DNA from: Mycolicibacterium sp. YH-1
Lineage (GTDB): Bacteria; Actinomycetota; Actinomycetes; Mycobacteriales; Mycobacteriaceae
Length of the DNA stretch: 64,000 nucleotides
Direction: 5' to 3'
NCBI RefSeq assembly: GCF_022557175.1
Contig: NZ_CP092915.1
Location: forward strand, 3,658,001-3,722,000
Part shown: piece after piece, positions 28,523 through 37,639 of the stretch
How positions within the stretch are numbered: the stretch's first letter is position 1
How the letters are laid out: each line of letters opens with the position of its first letter
Notes under the pieces: model-generated
Database searches by the model: none
What the model was told of the DNA's origin: nothing
Seen by the model: only the letters and a program-made list of their open reading frames with translations
Position numbers and translations under genes: made by a program

Positions 28523-29257
28523 ATGGCGCTGGCAGTGCTCATCGTGATCACGCTTGTCTGCATCGCGTGGAGCTTGTGGATTCGCCGTGTCACTTGGTCG
28601 TGCCGATGGGAAGTTGCCGCAACCCTGAACATCGCCCTGCAGGGCGCCACGGTGCTGCTGATGTCGCCCTTCGCATCCGAGACACTCGGCGTCTGGCTAC
28701 ATGCCCTGACCGGCAAGTGGAACCTCGAGGACTACATCGGCCACGATCTGTACGTCGTGGCCGCCTCGGCCATCGTCTACAACGCGTTGGGTCGCCTCCA
28801 GGACGACCACGCCATGCAACTCGCCTTCAAGCAGTACGTCGAGCGGCCCGCCACACTGTGCATCCCGCTGCTCCTGGCCACGTTCACCATGGGCAACGGC
28901 GCACACATCTACGCGGCGGACTTCTTCCAGCTGCACACCGACTTCTGGCTCACCATGTACTGGCTGATCCTCTGCACCACGCTGATCTACCTGCTCGGCT
29001 ACGGCTCACGCGCCCTTCTCATCCTCCGCAAGGACCCGCGGTCGCGAACGATCGCCAATATCTACCTGGTCGCGTCGTTCAGCGGTATCGCGGCGTGCGT
29101 CGTGCGAATCACCACCGCATTGATCCCCTCGCTGCAACCCATCGAGAACGGCACCCTGGTGTGGCTCTTCGCATGTATGTGTGGTGCGGGCTTCGCACTG
29201 ACGTCGGCCTACTCCTGGCGCACCAAGACCAAGTGGTTCAAGAAGGCTGATCACTGA
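28523..29257 (+). CDS. Polytopic membrane protein paired with the HTH gene
   Basis: A 244-residue integral membrane protein with about seven hydrophobic segments, beginning MALAVLIVITLVCIAWSLWI after a GGAGGCAACGGCC site. No catalytic motif is recognisable. It follows the small HTH gene on the same strand, an arrangement I read as a regulator plus membrane effector. It ends 20 bases into the 3' end of the convergent MerR gene (29238-29257). Confidence 0.78.
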   Translation: MALAVLIVITLVCIAWSLWIRRVTWSCRWEVAATLNIALQGATVLLMSPFASETLGVWLHALTGKWNLEDYIGHDLYVVAASAIVYNALGRLQDDHAMQLAFKQYVERPATLCIPLLLATFTMGNGAHIYAADFFQLHTDFWLTMYWLILCTTLIYLLGYGSRALLILRKDPRSRTIANIYLVASFSGIAACVVRITTALIPSLQPIENGTLVWLFACMCGAGFALTSAYSWRTKTKWFKKADH

Positions 29258-29627
29258 GCACGTGTGTGCCACAGTCACACGCGTCGACCGAGACACACTC
29301 ACACGTCATCGCCCACTCGATGATCTCCCTGGCCCGCTGCAACGTCGCCATCTGACGGTCGATATCGATCAACTTGCTCTCGGCCAACGAGTGGCTGGCC
29401 GGCCGGCCGGGCACGTCGTCGGCCAGGAGTACCCCGATCTCGTCGAGGCTGAAGCCAGCGGCCTTGCACAGCCCGATCACCTCGAGGCGAGTCAGGACGG
29501 ACTCCGCATAACGCCGCCGACCGCCGACGCGGTCCGGGGTGCGCAGCAGCCCCTCGCCCTCGTAGAACCGCAGTGTCGTGGCGGCCACACCGGAGCGCCG
29601 GGCGACCTCGCCTATGGACATGCCCAT
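29238..29627 (-). CDS. MerR-family regulator with Cys-rich tail
   Basis: This 129-residue protein has the MerR winged-helix domain (MSIGEVARRSGVAATTLRFYEGEGLLRTPDRVGGRRRYAE), followed by a dimerisation helix. The C-terminal end carries four clustered cysteines (CECVSVDACDCGTH). These could coordinate metal or a redox centre. The spacing does not equal that of SoxR. It diverges from the PPOX gene at 29685 and would act on the promoter at 29648-29678. Confidence 0.84.
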   Translation of the reverse strand: MGMSIGEVARRSGVAATTLRFYEGEGLLRTPDRVGGRRRYAESVLTRLEVIGLCKAAGFSLDEIGVLLADDVPGRPASHSLAESKLIDIDRQMATLQRAREIIEWAMTCECVSVDACDCGTHVLSDQPS

Positions 29628-29647
29628 CTCGACATCCTCGATGCAGC

Positions 29648-29678
29648 TTGACCTCGAGTCAACTCGAAGTCATTAAAT
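29648..29678 (+). promoter_or_regulatory. MerR-type promoter with 19-bp spacer
   Basis: TTGACC (29648-29653) and TTAAAT (29673-29678) are separated by 19 bp, the long spacing typical of MerR-activated promoters. Within it GACCTCGAGT and ACTCGAAGTC form a 10-bp inverted repeat with one mismatch. This resembles a SoxR-type dyad. The -10 ends six bases before ATG 29685, consistent with a leaderless PPOX transcript. The adjacent MerR is the obvious candidate activator. Confidence 0.62.
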
Positions 29679-29684
29679 GGGGAC

Positions 29685-30185
29685 ATGACCCTTCACGAGC
29701 TCCGCACCGCCCTCGAAACAGTCCGGTACGCACAGTTGCGGACCTACCGCCGCAACGGCGATCCAGTCGACACCCCGATCTGGTTCGAACTCGATGGCGA
29801 CACCCTCGTGTTCCGCACCAAAGTGGGCCCCAAGACGCGTCGCATCGCCGCGGACCCACGCGTCGAGATCTGGCCGTGCGACTATCGCGGCCGCTACGCG
29901 CCTAAGCCCGTCACCGTCACCGGTGAGGCATCGATCCTGACCGGTGAGGACGCCGAAGCGGCCAACCGCGCGCTCCATCGACGCTACGGGTGGCAATACA
30001 ATCTGATGCCACTGATCAAGGTTCCCGGCGTCAAGAGTTCTGAGGATGCCCTCCCACTGCGCGTGAAGGCCCGCCGGATCCGCACGCGGACCGTCTGGCC
30101 CGACAGCGCGATCGTCGCAGTCAAACTCGACTTCGCGACACAGGGCGCTGCCGGACCCCACGGTGGTGCGATCGGCATCGACTAG
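29685..30185 (+). CDS. PPOX-class (F420/FMN-dependent) enzyme
   Basis: A 166-residue protein with the split-beta-barrel pyridoxamine-5-phosphate-oxidase fold: RYAQLRTYRRNGDPVDTPIWFELDGDTLVFRTKVGPKTRRIAADPRVEI is typical of PPOX class F420-dependent enzymes in mycobacteria. The substrate is unknown. It is preceded by the promoter element at 29648-29678 and diverges from MerR, so it is the likely regulated target. Confidence 0.85.
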   Translation: MTLHELRTALETVRYAQLRTYRRNGDPVDTPIWFELDGDTLVFRTKVGPKTRRIAADPRVEIWPCDYRGRYAPKPVTVTGEASILTGEDAEAANRALHRRYGWQYNLMPLIKVPGVKSSEDALPLRVKARRIRTRTVWPDSAIVAVKLDFATQGAAGPHGGAIGID

Positions 30186-30562
30186 TCGCGCAGTGGCGCC
30201 TCCGTCTATTGAGGTTCGTCACACCCGGCCGAGCAATTCTGCCACCTCGATCCACCACCGCCAGCTCTGGCTAATTTCGCGGAGTTTCACCTGACCCACG
30301 CCGCGGCAGCGAAGAACGCACCGAAGGCCAGTTCATGGCGGTGTTGAACGTCAGAAGAAGCGCATTTCGTTCCAAAGGTATCGGGTTTTGGTGAATGACG
30401 ACGACCCGGCGGACCCCATCGAAACACCCGTCAACGGTTTCGCTGAAAACGCCACAGCTAACACCCGGCCTCTTAGTCGGTTTCGCTATGATGCGCATCG
30501 CGTGCTTTCATTTCTTAAGCTCGATCCAACGCTTTAGTACCCGCCGTAGAGGGGGCAAGTCC
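30186..30562. other. Intergenic region upstream of fadD
   Basis: No convincing reading frame was seen in this 377-base gap. An upstream open extension of the fadD frame (from 30395) has no family similarity. The segment must contain the fadD promoter, but no single promoter stands out. Confidence 0.6.
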
Positions 30563-32287
30563 ATGCTCGACTCGTCGATTCCCGCGATTCTTCGCGAGCG
30601 AGCCAGCCTGCAGCCGAACGACATCGCATTCACGTTCATCGACTATGAGCAGGAATGGGAAGGTGTCGAGGAGCAGCTGACCTGGGCCCAGCTCCAGCAG
30701 CGGGTGGTTGCCCTGGCAGCCGAGATCCGCGAGCACGCGCAGATCGGCGACCGCGTCGTCATCCTCGCGCCGCAGAACATGTCCTACATCCTTGGCTTCC
30801 TCGCCTCGTTCGAGGCCAATGTCATCGCGGTGCCACTGTCGACCCCGACCCTGGGCGCGCATGATGAGCGGGCCGCAGCCGTGGTGCGCGACGCCCGCCC
30901 CACCGTGATCCTCACGACGGCGGATACCGCCGCCGCGGTCGCCCCGTACGCGACGGCTCAGGACGGCCAGTCCGCCCCGACAGTGCTCGAGATCGACCGT
31001 CTGGATCTCACCGTGCGCAAGCGATCGACGTCACGGCGCGAAACCCCACCTGCCACTGCCTATCTGCAGTACACCTCGGGATCAACCCGCACACCCGCCG
31101 GTGTGATGGTGTCGCAGCGCAACCTGTTCGCGAACTTCGAACAAGAGGTCTCGGCGCTGCTGAGCGAACACGGCAAGGTGGGTCCGCCCGGAACCACCAC
31201 GGTGTCGTGGCTGCCCTTCTATCACGACATGGGACTGATGCTCGGCATCTGCGCACCCATCCTGGGTGGGTGGCATTCGGTGGTGATGAGCCCCATCGCC
31301 TTCCTGCAGCGGCCGGCCCGATGGATGCAGCAGCTGGCCAAGCGTCCACACACCCTGACCGCCGCGCCGAACTTCGCGCTCGACCTCGCCTCGGCCCGCA
31401 CCACCGACGACGACATGGCCGGCCTCGACCTCGGTGGGATCTTGGCGATCATGTCGGGAGCGGAGCGTGTCCAGCCCGTCACGGTGAAGCGGTTCATGCA
31501 GCGGTTCGCGAAGTTCAACTTCGCAGGCAAGGTCATCCGCCCCTCCTTCGGCCTCGCCGAGGCGACGCTGTACGTCGCGACGCACGAAGCGGGCGAGCCG
31601 CCCACGGTGGCGACCTTCGACACCGAGAAGCTCACGGCCGGAATGGCCAAGCGCAGCACCACGGGAACCTCGCTGATCAGCTATGGCGCACCGCAGTCAC
31701 CGCAGGTGCTGATCGTCGACCCGGACACCCGACTCGAGACGCCCGCGTCGACTATCGGCGAGATCTGGGTGCTCGGCGACAACGTGTGCGCCGGGTACTG
31801 GAACAAGCCCGATGAGACCGCCCACACGTTTGGCGGCGTGCTCGCGGATGCCGCTGACGACACGGTGAAGTGGTTGCGCACAGGCGATTTGGGGTTCATT
31901 GACGACGGTGAGCTGTTCATCATCGGTCGAATCAAGGATCTGCTGATCGTGCGTGGCCGCAACCACTACCCCGACGACATCGAGGCGACCGTGGGCGCCG
32001 TCTCCGGTGGCCGGGTGGCCGCCATCTCGGTTGAGGACGACACCACCGAACAACTGGTGGCGATCGTCGAGATGAAACCCCGCGCGACTCCGGAGGAGAC
32101 GCAGGAGCGGTTGACCACCGTGCGGAGTGAGATCACGTCCGCGATCTCACAGGCCCACGGGATCACCGCGGCCGACCTCGTGCTGGTCGCGCGTGGATCG
32201 ATTCCGATCACCACGAGCGGCAAGATCCGCAGGCAGGCATGCGTGGAGCAGTACCGGCAGGGCGGGTTCGTCCGGATGGACGCGTGA
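30563..32287 (+). CDS. fadD: Fatty acyl-AMP ligase (FAAL-type FadD)
   Basis: From ATG 30563, after a GAGGGGGCAAG site, the product has 574 residues. It has AMP-ligase motifs YTSGSTRTPAGVMVSQRNL (A3-like), SFGLAEATLYVA and WLRTGDLGFIDDGELFIIGRIKDLLIVRGRNHYPDDIE (A8-like), with the C-terminal lysine in SGKIRRQACVEQYRQGGF. It is closest in style to mycobacterial FAALs that activate fatty acids as acyl-AMP and hand them to a PKS, rather than to acyl-CoA synthetases. It is the starter-unit enzyme of the locus. Position matches fadD24/fadD25 near pks5 in M. tuberculosis. Confidence 0.93.
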   Translation: MLDSSIPAILRERASLQPNDIAFTFIDYEQEWEGVEEQLTWAQLQQRVVALAAEIREHAQIGDRVVILAPQNMSYILGFLASFEANVIAVPLSTPTLGAHDERAAAVVRDARPTVILTTADTAAAVAPYATAQDGQSAPTVLEIDRLDLTVRKRSTSRRETPPATAYLQYTSGSTRTPAGVMVSQRNLFANFEQEVSALLSEHGKVGPPGTTTVSWLPFYHDMGLMLGICAPILGGWHSVVMSPIAFLQRPARWMQQLAKRPHTLTAAPNFALDLASARTTDDDMAGLDLGGILAIMSGAERVQPVTVKRFMQRFAKFNFAGKVIRPSFGLAEATLYVATHEAGEPPTVATFDTEKLTAGMAKRSTTGTSLISYGAPQSPQVLIVDPDTRLETPASTIGEIWVLGDNVCAGYWNKPDETAHTFGGVLADAADDTVKWLRTGDLGFIDDGELFIIGRIKDLLIVRGRNHYPDDIEATVGAVSGGRVAAISVEDDTTEQLVAIVEMKPRATPEETQERLTTVRSEITSAISQAHGITAADLVLVARGSIPITTSGKIRRQACVEQYRQGGFVRMDA

Positions 32288-32382
32288 CGGCGTGAGTCGT
32301 CGAAGCCCCTGTCACCAGACTTTGCTCGCATGCCATCACGTGCCGGGTAAATGTCGCCCAACGCTCTGTATCGTGTGACTCC

Positions 32383-33315
32383 GTGATCGAGCTCATCAAC
32401 GTCGCCAAGACATTCGGCCAGAGTGTTCCCGCGCTGCGCGACGTGAGCTTCTCGGTTCCTACCGGCTCGGTGTGTGCGTTGCTGGGACACAACGGGGCCG
32501 GCAAAACCACGACCGTGAACATCCTGTCGACGTTGATGCGGCCGACCTCCGGTCAGGCCATCGTGGCTGGCTACGACGTCGCTCGCCAGCCCACCCAGGT
32601 ACGCCGCAATATCGGCGTGACCGGGCAGGACGCGGCACTCGATCTTCGGATGACCGGCCGGGAGAATCTGGTGTTCTTCGGCCGACTGCGCGGCCTGCGC
32701 CGCAGCGCGGCACGCAGCCGCGCCGAGGAGCTGATCCAGCAATTCGACATGGCCCATGCTGCCGACCGGCAAGTCAGCGGGTACTCGGGTGGTATGCGGC
32801 GGCGCATCGACATTGCGGTGTCCCTCGTGGTGCCGCCAAAGGTGCTGTTCCTCGATGAGCCCACCACCGGACTTGATCCCCGCAGCCGGCGCGACGTCTG
32901 GAATCTGGTGTCCTCCATGGCGGCTCAGGACATCACCGTCCTGTTGACGACCCAGTATCTGGAGGAGGCCGATATCCTCAGCGACTCCATCGTCATCCTC
33001 AACCACGGCCAGATCGTGGCGAGCGGTACCGCCGACGAACTAAAGCGCCAGACCGGTAGCAGCTACTGCCAGATGACCGCGCTGAATTCCGAGGATCTCC
33101 CGCGAATCGCGGCCGCACTGGCCGACTTCCAAGAGGTCGAGGTGGACGCCGACACCAGCTCCGTCTCGGTACCCGCCCCGCAGGGTGTCGCGACGCTTTC
33201 CGAGGTGTTCCGGCGGATGGACGAACTCGGCGTCGAACTCCTCGACATATCGCTGCGCCGCCCATCGCTCGATGAGGTGTTTCTGCATCTCACCACCCCG
33301 GTCACCTCGCAGTGA
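32383..33315 (+). CDS. ABC transporter ATPase, Drr-like
   Basis: The 310-residue ATPase has Walker A (LLGHNGAGKTTTVNIL), signature (VSGYSGGMRRRIDIA) and Walker B (VLFLDEPTTGLDP), with a C-terminal extension typical of DrrA-like exporter ATPases. It starts at GTG 32383 without a good ribosome-binding site. The two downstream permeases start in GTGA overlaps, so the three form one operon. Drr-type exporters move amphiphilic lipids or drugs. Confidence 0.92.
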   Translation: MIELINVAKTFGQSVPALRDVSFSVPTGSVCALLGHNGAGKTTTVNILSTLMRPTSGQAIVAGYDVARQPTQVRRNIGVTGQDAALDLRMTGRENLVFFGRLRGLRRSAARSRAEELIQQFDMAHAADRQVSGYSGGMRRRIDIAVSLVVPPKVLFLDEPTTGLDPRSRRDVWNLVSSMAAQDITVLLTTQYLEEADILSDSIVILNHGQIVASGTADELKRQTGSSYCQMTALNSEDLPRIAAALADFQEVEVDADTSSVSVPAPQGVATLSEVFRRMDELGVELLDISLRRPSLDEVFLHLTTPVTSQ

Positions 33316-34049
33316 CGGCATTTGCGCTCCTGACTGCCCGCACTGTGCAGCGCGGTCGGCTGGATCTCATCTTCGCCGTGGTGGTACCGATTATCGGGCT
33401 GGTCGGTCTGACGTTCCTGCTACGTGACGTCATCGCCACTGGCGAGATGAGCTACGCACAGTACGTTCTGCCCGCCATGGTCGTTCAGGCGATGTTGTTC
33501 GGTGCACTCACCACCACCGATCGGGCGGCCTGGGACAAGATCAGCGGACTCAGCTATCGGATGCGCACGTTGCCCATCTCGCCCTACACACCGCTGATGG
33601 CCCGCATGGCCTACTGCCTGATCCGCGGCGTGTTGGCGGTGGCCGCGTCGGTCCTGGGCGCGTATCTGTTCGGGTTTCGGGTGACCAGCGGATTCGGTTA
33701 TGCCGCAGCCTTTGTCCTAATGGCGCTGACGCTGACCCTGGCACTGTCACTGGGCGCGGACGCGACTGGTAACAAGGCCGGACGGACCGAGGTGGCCAGC
33801 CAGTTGTTATTGGTACCGCAGTTGCTCCTCGTCGTGTTGTCGACCGGGCTGGCACCTGTCGATGCATTTCCGGAGTGGCTGCATGGTTTCGTGCGCCACC
33901 AGCCGATCTCGCAGATCACCGAGACACTGCGCGGATTCACCATCGGCCACGTTGAGACGGGCAATGTCCTCACCAGCCTCGCGTGGTGTTTTGGACTGCT
34001 GCTGCTGTTCGGCACAATCGCCGTTCGACTTCAGGGACGGCCATCGTGA
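33312..34049 (+). CDS. ABC-2 type permease, Drr-like (first)
   Basis: A 245-residue polytopic membrane protein of the ABC-2 family with about six hydrophobic segments; starts at GTG 33312 in the GTGA overlap with the ATPase stop. The motif ITETLRGFTIGH near the C-terminus is common in this group. It would pair with the next permease as a heterodimer and with the ATPase. Confidence 0.9.
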   Translation: MTAFALLTARTVQRGRLDLIFAVVVPIIGLVGLTFLLRDVIATGEMSYAQYVLPAMVVQAMLFGALTTTDRAAWDKISGLSYRMRTLPISPYTPLMARMAYCLIRGVLAVAASVLGAYLFGFRVTSGFGYAAAFVLMALTLTLALSLGADATGNKAGRTEVASQLLLVPQLLLVVLSTGLAPVDAFPEWLHGFVRHQPISQITETLRGFTIGHVETGNVLTSLAWCFGLLLLFGTIAVRLQGRPS

Positions 34050-34840
34050 AGTCAACGTCACAACAGCAACATTCGCTCATCGCAGAGAGCTGGATCTTCG
34101 CAGGCCGGCTCTTCATTCAGTGGCGTCGGTACCCGATGGTTCCACTGCAGGCACTGATGTTTCCCGCCGGGCTGCTCATCATCTACGGCCTGCTGGTCGG
34201 CAAGTCGATGGTCCGCGTCACCGGTAACAGCGGGTTGGATCAGTTGATCCCGGTTTGCCTCCTGGCGGGCGCCATGGCCGGCGCCATCGGCGCGGGCCTC
34301 TCGGTGCCGTACGACCGGGACAGCGGTCTGCTCACCCGGCTGTGGATCATGCCGGTTCACCGGACGTCTCCGCTGGCCGGCGCACTACTGGCCGAGGCGG
34401 TGCGCACCTTCGCCGCATCGGCGCTCGTCGTGGCGATGGGCTACGCGATGGGTTTCCAGTTCGCGGGCGGCTGGATCGAGATGCTGGTCTATCTGCTGAT
34501 CCCGGTCGTCGTCGTCGTCGTTTTCGCGACCATCGTGATAACCCTTGCGCTGCGCCCGCAGGGCCGGATCATCCTGATGTGGACCAACACAGCTGTTACG
34601 GGCCTGGCCTTTGCGACGCTCATCCCGTCTGAAAAGGTTCCGGCGCTGCTGCGCCCCCTCGCCGACTACCAGCCGGTCGCACCGGCGGCGGCGGCCATGC
34701 GCGCGCTGTCCTCCGGCGGCGAGGTGTGGCTGCCAATCCTGCTGACGGTGCTGTGGGCTGTTGTGATCGGCGCCCTGTTCGTGCCGGTCACCCTGCGCGG
34801 GTACCGGGCTGCGGTCGAAGGTGGCAAGGTCGACGGCTAG
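34046..34840 (+). CDS. ABC-2 type permease, Drr-like (second)
   Basis: From GTG 34046, overlapping the stop of the preceding permease by GTGA, the product has 264 residues and six hydrophobic segments, including LIAESWIFAGRLFIQWRRYPM at the N-terminus. The longer frame from 33983 lies inside the preceding gene and is rejected. With the two genes upstream it makes a complete exporter; its gene order beside fadD and glycosyltransferases suggests export of the locus product or precursor. Confidence 0.9.
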   Translation: MKSTSQQQHSLIAESWIFAGRLFIQWRRYPMVPLQALMFPAGLLIIYGLLVGKSMVRVTGNSGLDQLIPVCLLAGAMAGAIGAGLSVPYDRDSGLLTRLWIMPVHRTSPLAGALLAEAVRTFAASALVVAMGYAMGFQFAGGWIEMLVYLLIPVVVVVVFATIVITLALRPQGRIILMWTNTAVTGLAFATLIPSEKVPALLRPLADYQPVAPAAAAMRALSSGGEVWLPILLTVLWAVVIGALFVPVTLRGYRAAVEGGKVDG

Positions 34841-34882
34841 CCGTCAGGTCAGGTTGCCGGCTGACCACACATCCCGTGTCCC

Positions 34883-35815
34883 CTACACGGAGTCCGTATC
34901 GGGGACCACCTCGAACTTGGCCGGCATCGTGAACTCCGAGCGCTTCAACCACGCCGAAACGAAGCCGTATTGGAACGCCAGGCCAACCACTGCGTTGGCG
35001 GCCAGTTCGGCGGCCGGCCGCCGCAATTCGGCGCGCAGCGTTGCCCAGGCCTCGACCGGCGAGTGTCGTGGCGCCGAGTGCTCGCCGTCATTCTCGCTCT
35101 CGTTCTGGTGCGCCCAGCGCAGATATGCATTGCTGTGTCCGTAGCGCTTCCACTGGCTGCCCATGTCCCGCATCGAAGCTCGGGGCTCCCACTCCATCAG
35201 CACCCGCGTATCGGTCGCTATCGTGCCGAGCGACTGTTCCTGGATCCGCCAGCAGATATCGAGGTCGCCACCGCCGCGCATCGCCCTGAATCCGCCCACC
35301 TTCGCGAACGCGGTCCTGTCGATACCGAGATTGGCGGTGGGGTAATAGTCCGGTTTGGGCGGCACCATCCCGATCGTGGCCTTCATCGCCCCTCCCCCGC
35401 GGGGCAGCATGAATGGCTGCATCTTGGACGCCATGCGCGCGGCAAGGGTCGGCCCGGACACCGTGCGGACATTGGTGCAGGACAACGCGACTCCCGGTTG
35501 TCGCTGGAGTTCGCGATGCGCGTCGATCAGACCCGGCAGTGGGCGGCAACGGCCGTCAATGAACAACAGAGTGTCGGCAGCGGATCTGCTGGCGGCGAGT
35601 TGCCGTGCGTAGTACGGACCTCGGCTGTTGGTCACGGTGACGACATTGGCGCCCAATGAACGCGCCACCGCTTCGGTCTCGTCGGTGGAGGCGTCGTTGA
35701 CGACAGTGACCCGATCGCCATCGGCGAGTTGGTCGAGTAACGGCTGGAGCAGCTTCGGCAAGTGGTCGGCCATGTCCCGGACCGGAATGATTACCTCAAT
35801 CGCCTGCCCCGCCAT
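34883..35815 (-). CDS. GT2-family glycosyltransferase
   Basis: This 310-residue protein has the GT-A fold of family 2: EVIIPVRDMADHLPKLLQPLLDQL then VTVVNDASTDETEAVA (the nucleotide-binding DxS motif), a FIDGRCRPLPG in the DxD position, and MRGGGDLDICWRIQEQS, the conserved ED-like acceptor segment. A charged C-terminal region follows. It likely adds a sugar from a nucleotide donor in the cytoplasm or at the inner membrane. It is the first of the minus-strand sugar genes next to the ABC operon and converges with it. Confidence 0.9.
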   Translation of the reverse strand: MAGQAIEVIIPVRDMADHLPKLLQPLLDQLADGDRVTVVNDASTDETEAVARSLGANVVTVTNSRGPYYARQLAASRSAADTLLFIDGRCRPLPGLIDAHRELQRQPGVALSCTNVRTVSGPTLAARMASKMQPFMLPRGGGAMKATIGMVPPKPDYYPTANLGIDRTAFAKVGGFRAMRGGGDLDICWRIQEQSLGTIATDTRVLMEWEPRASMRDMGSQWKRYGHSNAYLRWAHQNESENDGEHSAPRHSPVEAWATLRAELRRPAAELAANAVVGLAFQYGFVSAWLKRSEFTMPAKFEVVPDTDSV

Positions 35816-35859
35816 GAATCAACCTCCTCTGTAACCAAATCGACCGGACTGCCTGCGGA

Positions 35860-37182
35860 TCAGACGTTGAGTCCGCCTCTGCCGAGGGTGTACACCTGCC
35901 ACCCGGCGCCGGACCAGTACTCACGGTCGATCGCGTTCCGTGTGTCTAGCAGGCGTGGCTCCCTGACGACCGACCGGAAGGACACGGGGTCGATGCTGCA
36001 GTACTCATCCCATTCGGTGGCCAGCACAATCAGGTCCGCGTTGCGGCACGCGTCCGCGGCGCTGTCAAAGTAGCCGAGCGTCGGGAACCGTGCCTTGGCG
36101 TTCTCGATTGCCTTCGGGTCGTGGACGCGCACGTCGGCGCCCTTCAGATGCATTGCGGCAGCCACATTCAATGCCGGCGAATCACGAACGTCATCGCTGT
36201 TCGGTTTGAAGGCGGCGCCCAGGACGGCGATGCTCTTGCCGAGGAAGTCTCCACCGATGACTGCCCGCGCCACCGCGACAGCCTTCTCGCGCCGGCGGAG
36301 GTTGATCTTGTCGACCTCGTGCAGGAATCTGAGCGCATCTGAGGCACCCAGCTCGCCGGCTCTTGCGCTGAACGCGCGGATGTCCTTTGGCAGGCATCCC
36401 CCGCCGAAGCCCAGGCCCGCGTTGAGGAATCGCTTGCCGATGCGGTCGTCGTAGCCCAGCGCACGGCTGAGCATCGCCACGTCGGCGTCGACGATCTCGC
36501 AGACCTCCGCCATCGCATTGATGAACGAGATCTTGGTTGCCAGAAAGGCATTGGCAGCCACCTTCACCAACTCCGACGTCGGAAGGTCTGCTGTCAGGTG
36601 CGGGGTCCCGGCATCGATGATGGTGTCGTACACCTCCTGCAGGGTCTTCTCCGCATACTCGGAGGTGACACCGAACACCAGGCGATCGGGCTGGAGAGTG
36701 TCCTCGATCGCCTTTCCCTCTCTGAGGAACTCTGGATTCCACGCGACTTCCAGGCGATGTGGTGACGGCGCACTTGCCACCTCGGTGACGAGGCGCTGGG
36801 CGGTACCCACCGGAACCGTCGACTTCCCGACGATCAGTCCATCGCGATCCGCGTTGGCGGCTACCGACCGAAAAGCGCTGTCGACGTACTGGATATCGGC
36901 CGCATCAGAGCCTGCCAACTGCGGGGTTCCGACACAGACGAAGTGCACCGATGCACCGGACACCGCTTCTTGCACGGACTGGGTGAATCGGAGCCGACCG
37001 GTGCCGAGCACGTCGGCGAGCAGATCGTCGAACCCCGGTTCGTAAAACGGCGAGGTGCCTGCAGAAAGCGTGGCGATCTTCGACGCATCGGTGTCGTACG
37101 CGACGACCTCGTGCCCAATGTGCGCCATGCAGGCGGCGTGAACGGCGCCCAGGTAGCCCGTTCCAATCACGCTCATTCTCAT
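35860..37182 (-). CDS. UDP-glucose (or related) 6-dehydrogenase
   Basis: From ATG 37182 (GGAG about nine bases upstream) the product is 440 residues: a Rossmann start MRMSVIGTGYLGAVHAACMAHIGHEV, central helical domain, and the catalytic Cys motif GFGGGCLPKDIRAF, then the C-terminal UDP-binding domain. These enzymes oxidise UDP-glucose to UDP-glucuronate in two NAD steps. A Ugd in a glycolipid cluster implies an acidic sugar. GDP-mannose dehydrogenase is an alternative, as the families are alike. A 457-base gap separates it from the methyltransferase. Confidence 0.88.
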   Translation of the reverse strand: MRMSVIGTGYLGAVHAACMAHIGHEVVAYDTDASKIATLSAGTSPFYEPGFDDLLADVLGTGRLRFTQSVQEAVSGASVHFVCVGTPQLAGSDAADIQYVDSAFRSVAANADRDGLIVGKSTVPVGTAQRLVTEVASAPSPHRLEVAWNPEFLREGKAIEDTLQPDRLVFGVTSEYAEKTLQEVYDTIIDAGTPHLTADLPTSELVKVAANAFLATKISFINAMAEVCEIVDADVAMLSRALGYDDRIGKRFLNAGLGFGGGCLPKDIRAFSARAGELGASDALRFLHEVDKINLRRREKAVAVARAVIGGDFLGKSIAVLGAAFKPNSDDVRDSPALNVAAAMHLKGADVRVHDPKAIENAKARFPTLGYFDSAADACRNADLIVLATEWDEYCSIDPVSFRSVVREPRLLDTRNAIDREYWSGAGWQVYTLGRGGLNV

Positions 37183-37639
37183 GTGGCGCAACTCCAGGCT
37201 CTGCCCGTGGGGTTCGACCACGGAGGGGTCATTCGCGGGAGGGATCGAGAACTCGCAGCAGAGGCAACAGTCAAGGGGAGCCCGGGCACACTGCGGGCGA
37301 TCGCGACGGGATCGACGCTGGCCTCACCCTTGATCATGGCGACGGTGTCACTCACGGCCGAGTCAAGTCTGCCCGCCAATGCACTCTCCCCTTCCCTGGT
37401 GTCTGCTGTGTGGCGACCCCACGCCACCGATGGCGAGTTTGCTGGAGACGCTGATTCGTCGTAGCTAAGTACATCACACCGCATCGCAACGCATTGATGT
37501 CGCCAGGCCGACGCACGGCTGACGTGATCCCCTCCCACCGGCGAACCCTATCCAACGGACACGGCCACAGCACGATAGCCACGCAGTGCGTTTCCACCAC
37601 GCTGCCGATGCTGCCTATAGCGGGTTCCCGACCCCTGAG
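37183..37639. other. Intergenic region between ugd-like and methyltransferase genes
   Basis: No convincing gene is seen. A 119-residue minus frame (37179-37538) exists but has no family features and starts within the flanking gene. The region may hold a promoter for the UDP-sugar dehydrogenase gene. Confidence 0.5.

Noticed and set aside
34841..34890. Hairpin CCGTGT-N5-ACACGG as a terminator between the ABC permease and GT2 gene
   Set aside because: The stem is only six pairs, overlaps the GT2 stop, and has no T tract; not strong enough to call.
37179..37538. 119-residue minus frame upstream of the UDP-sugar dehydrogenase
   Set aside because: No ribosome-binding site or family similarity; it overlaps the start region of the flanking gene.
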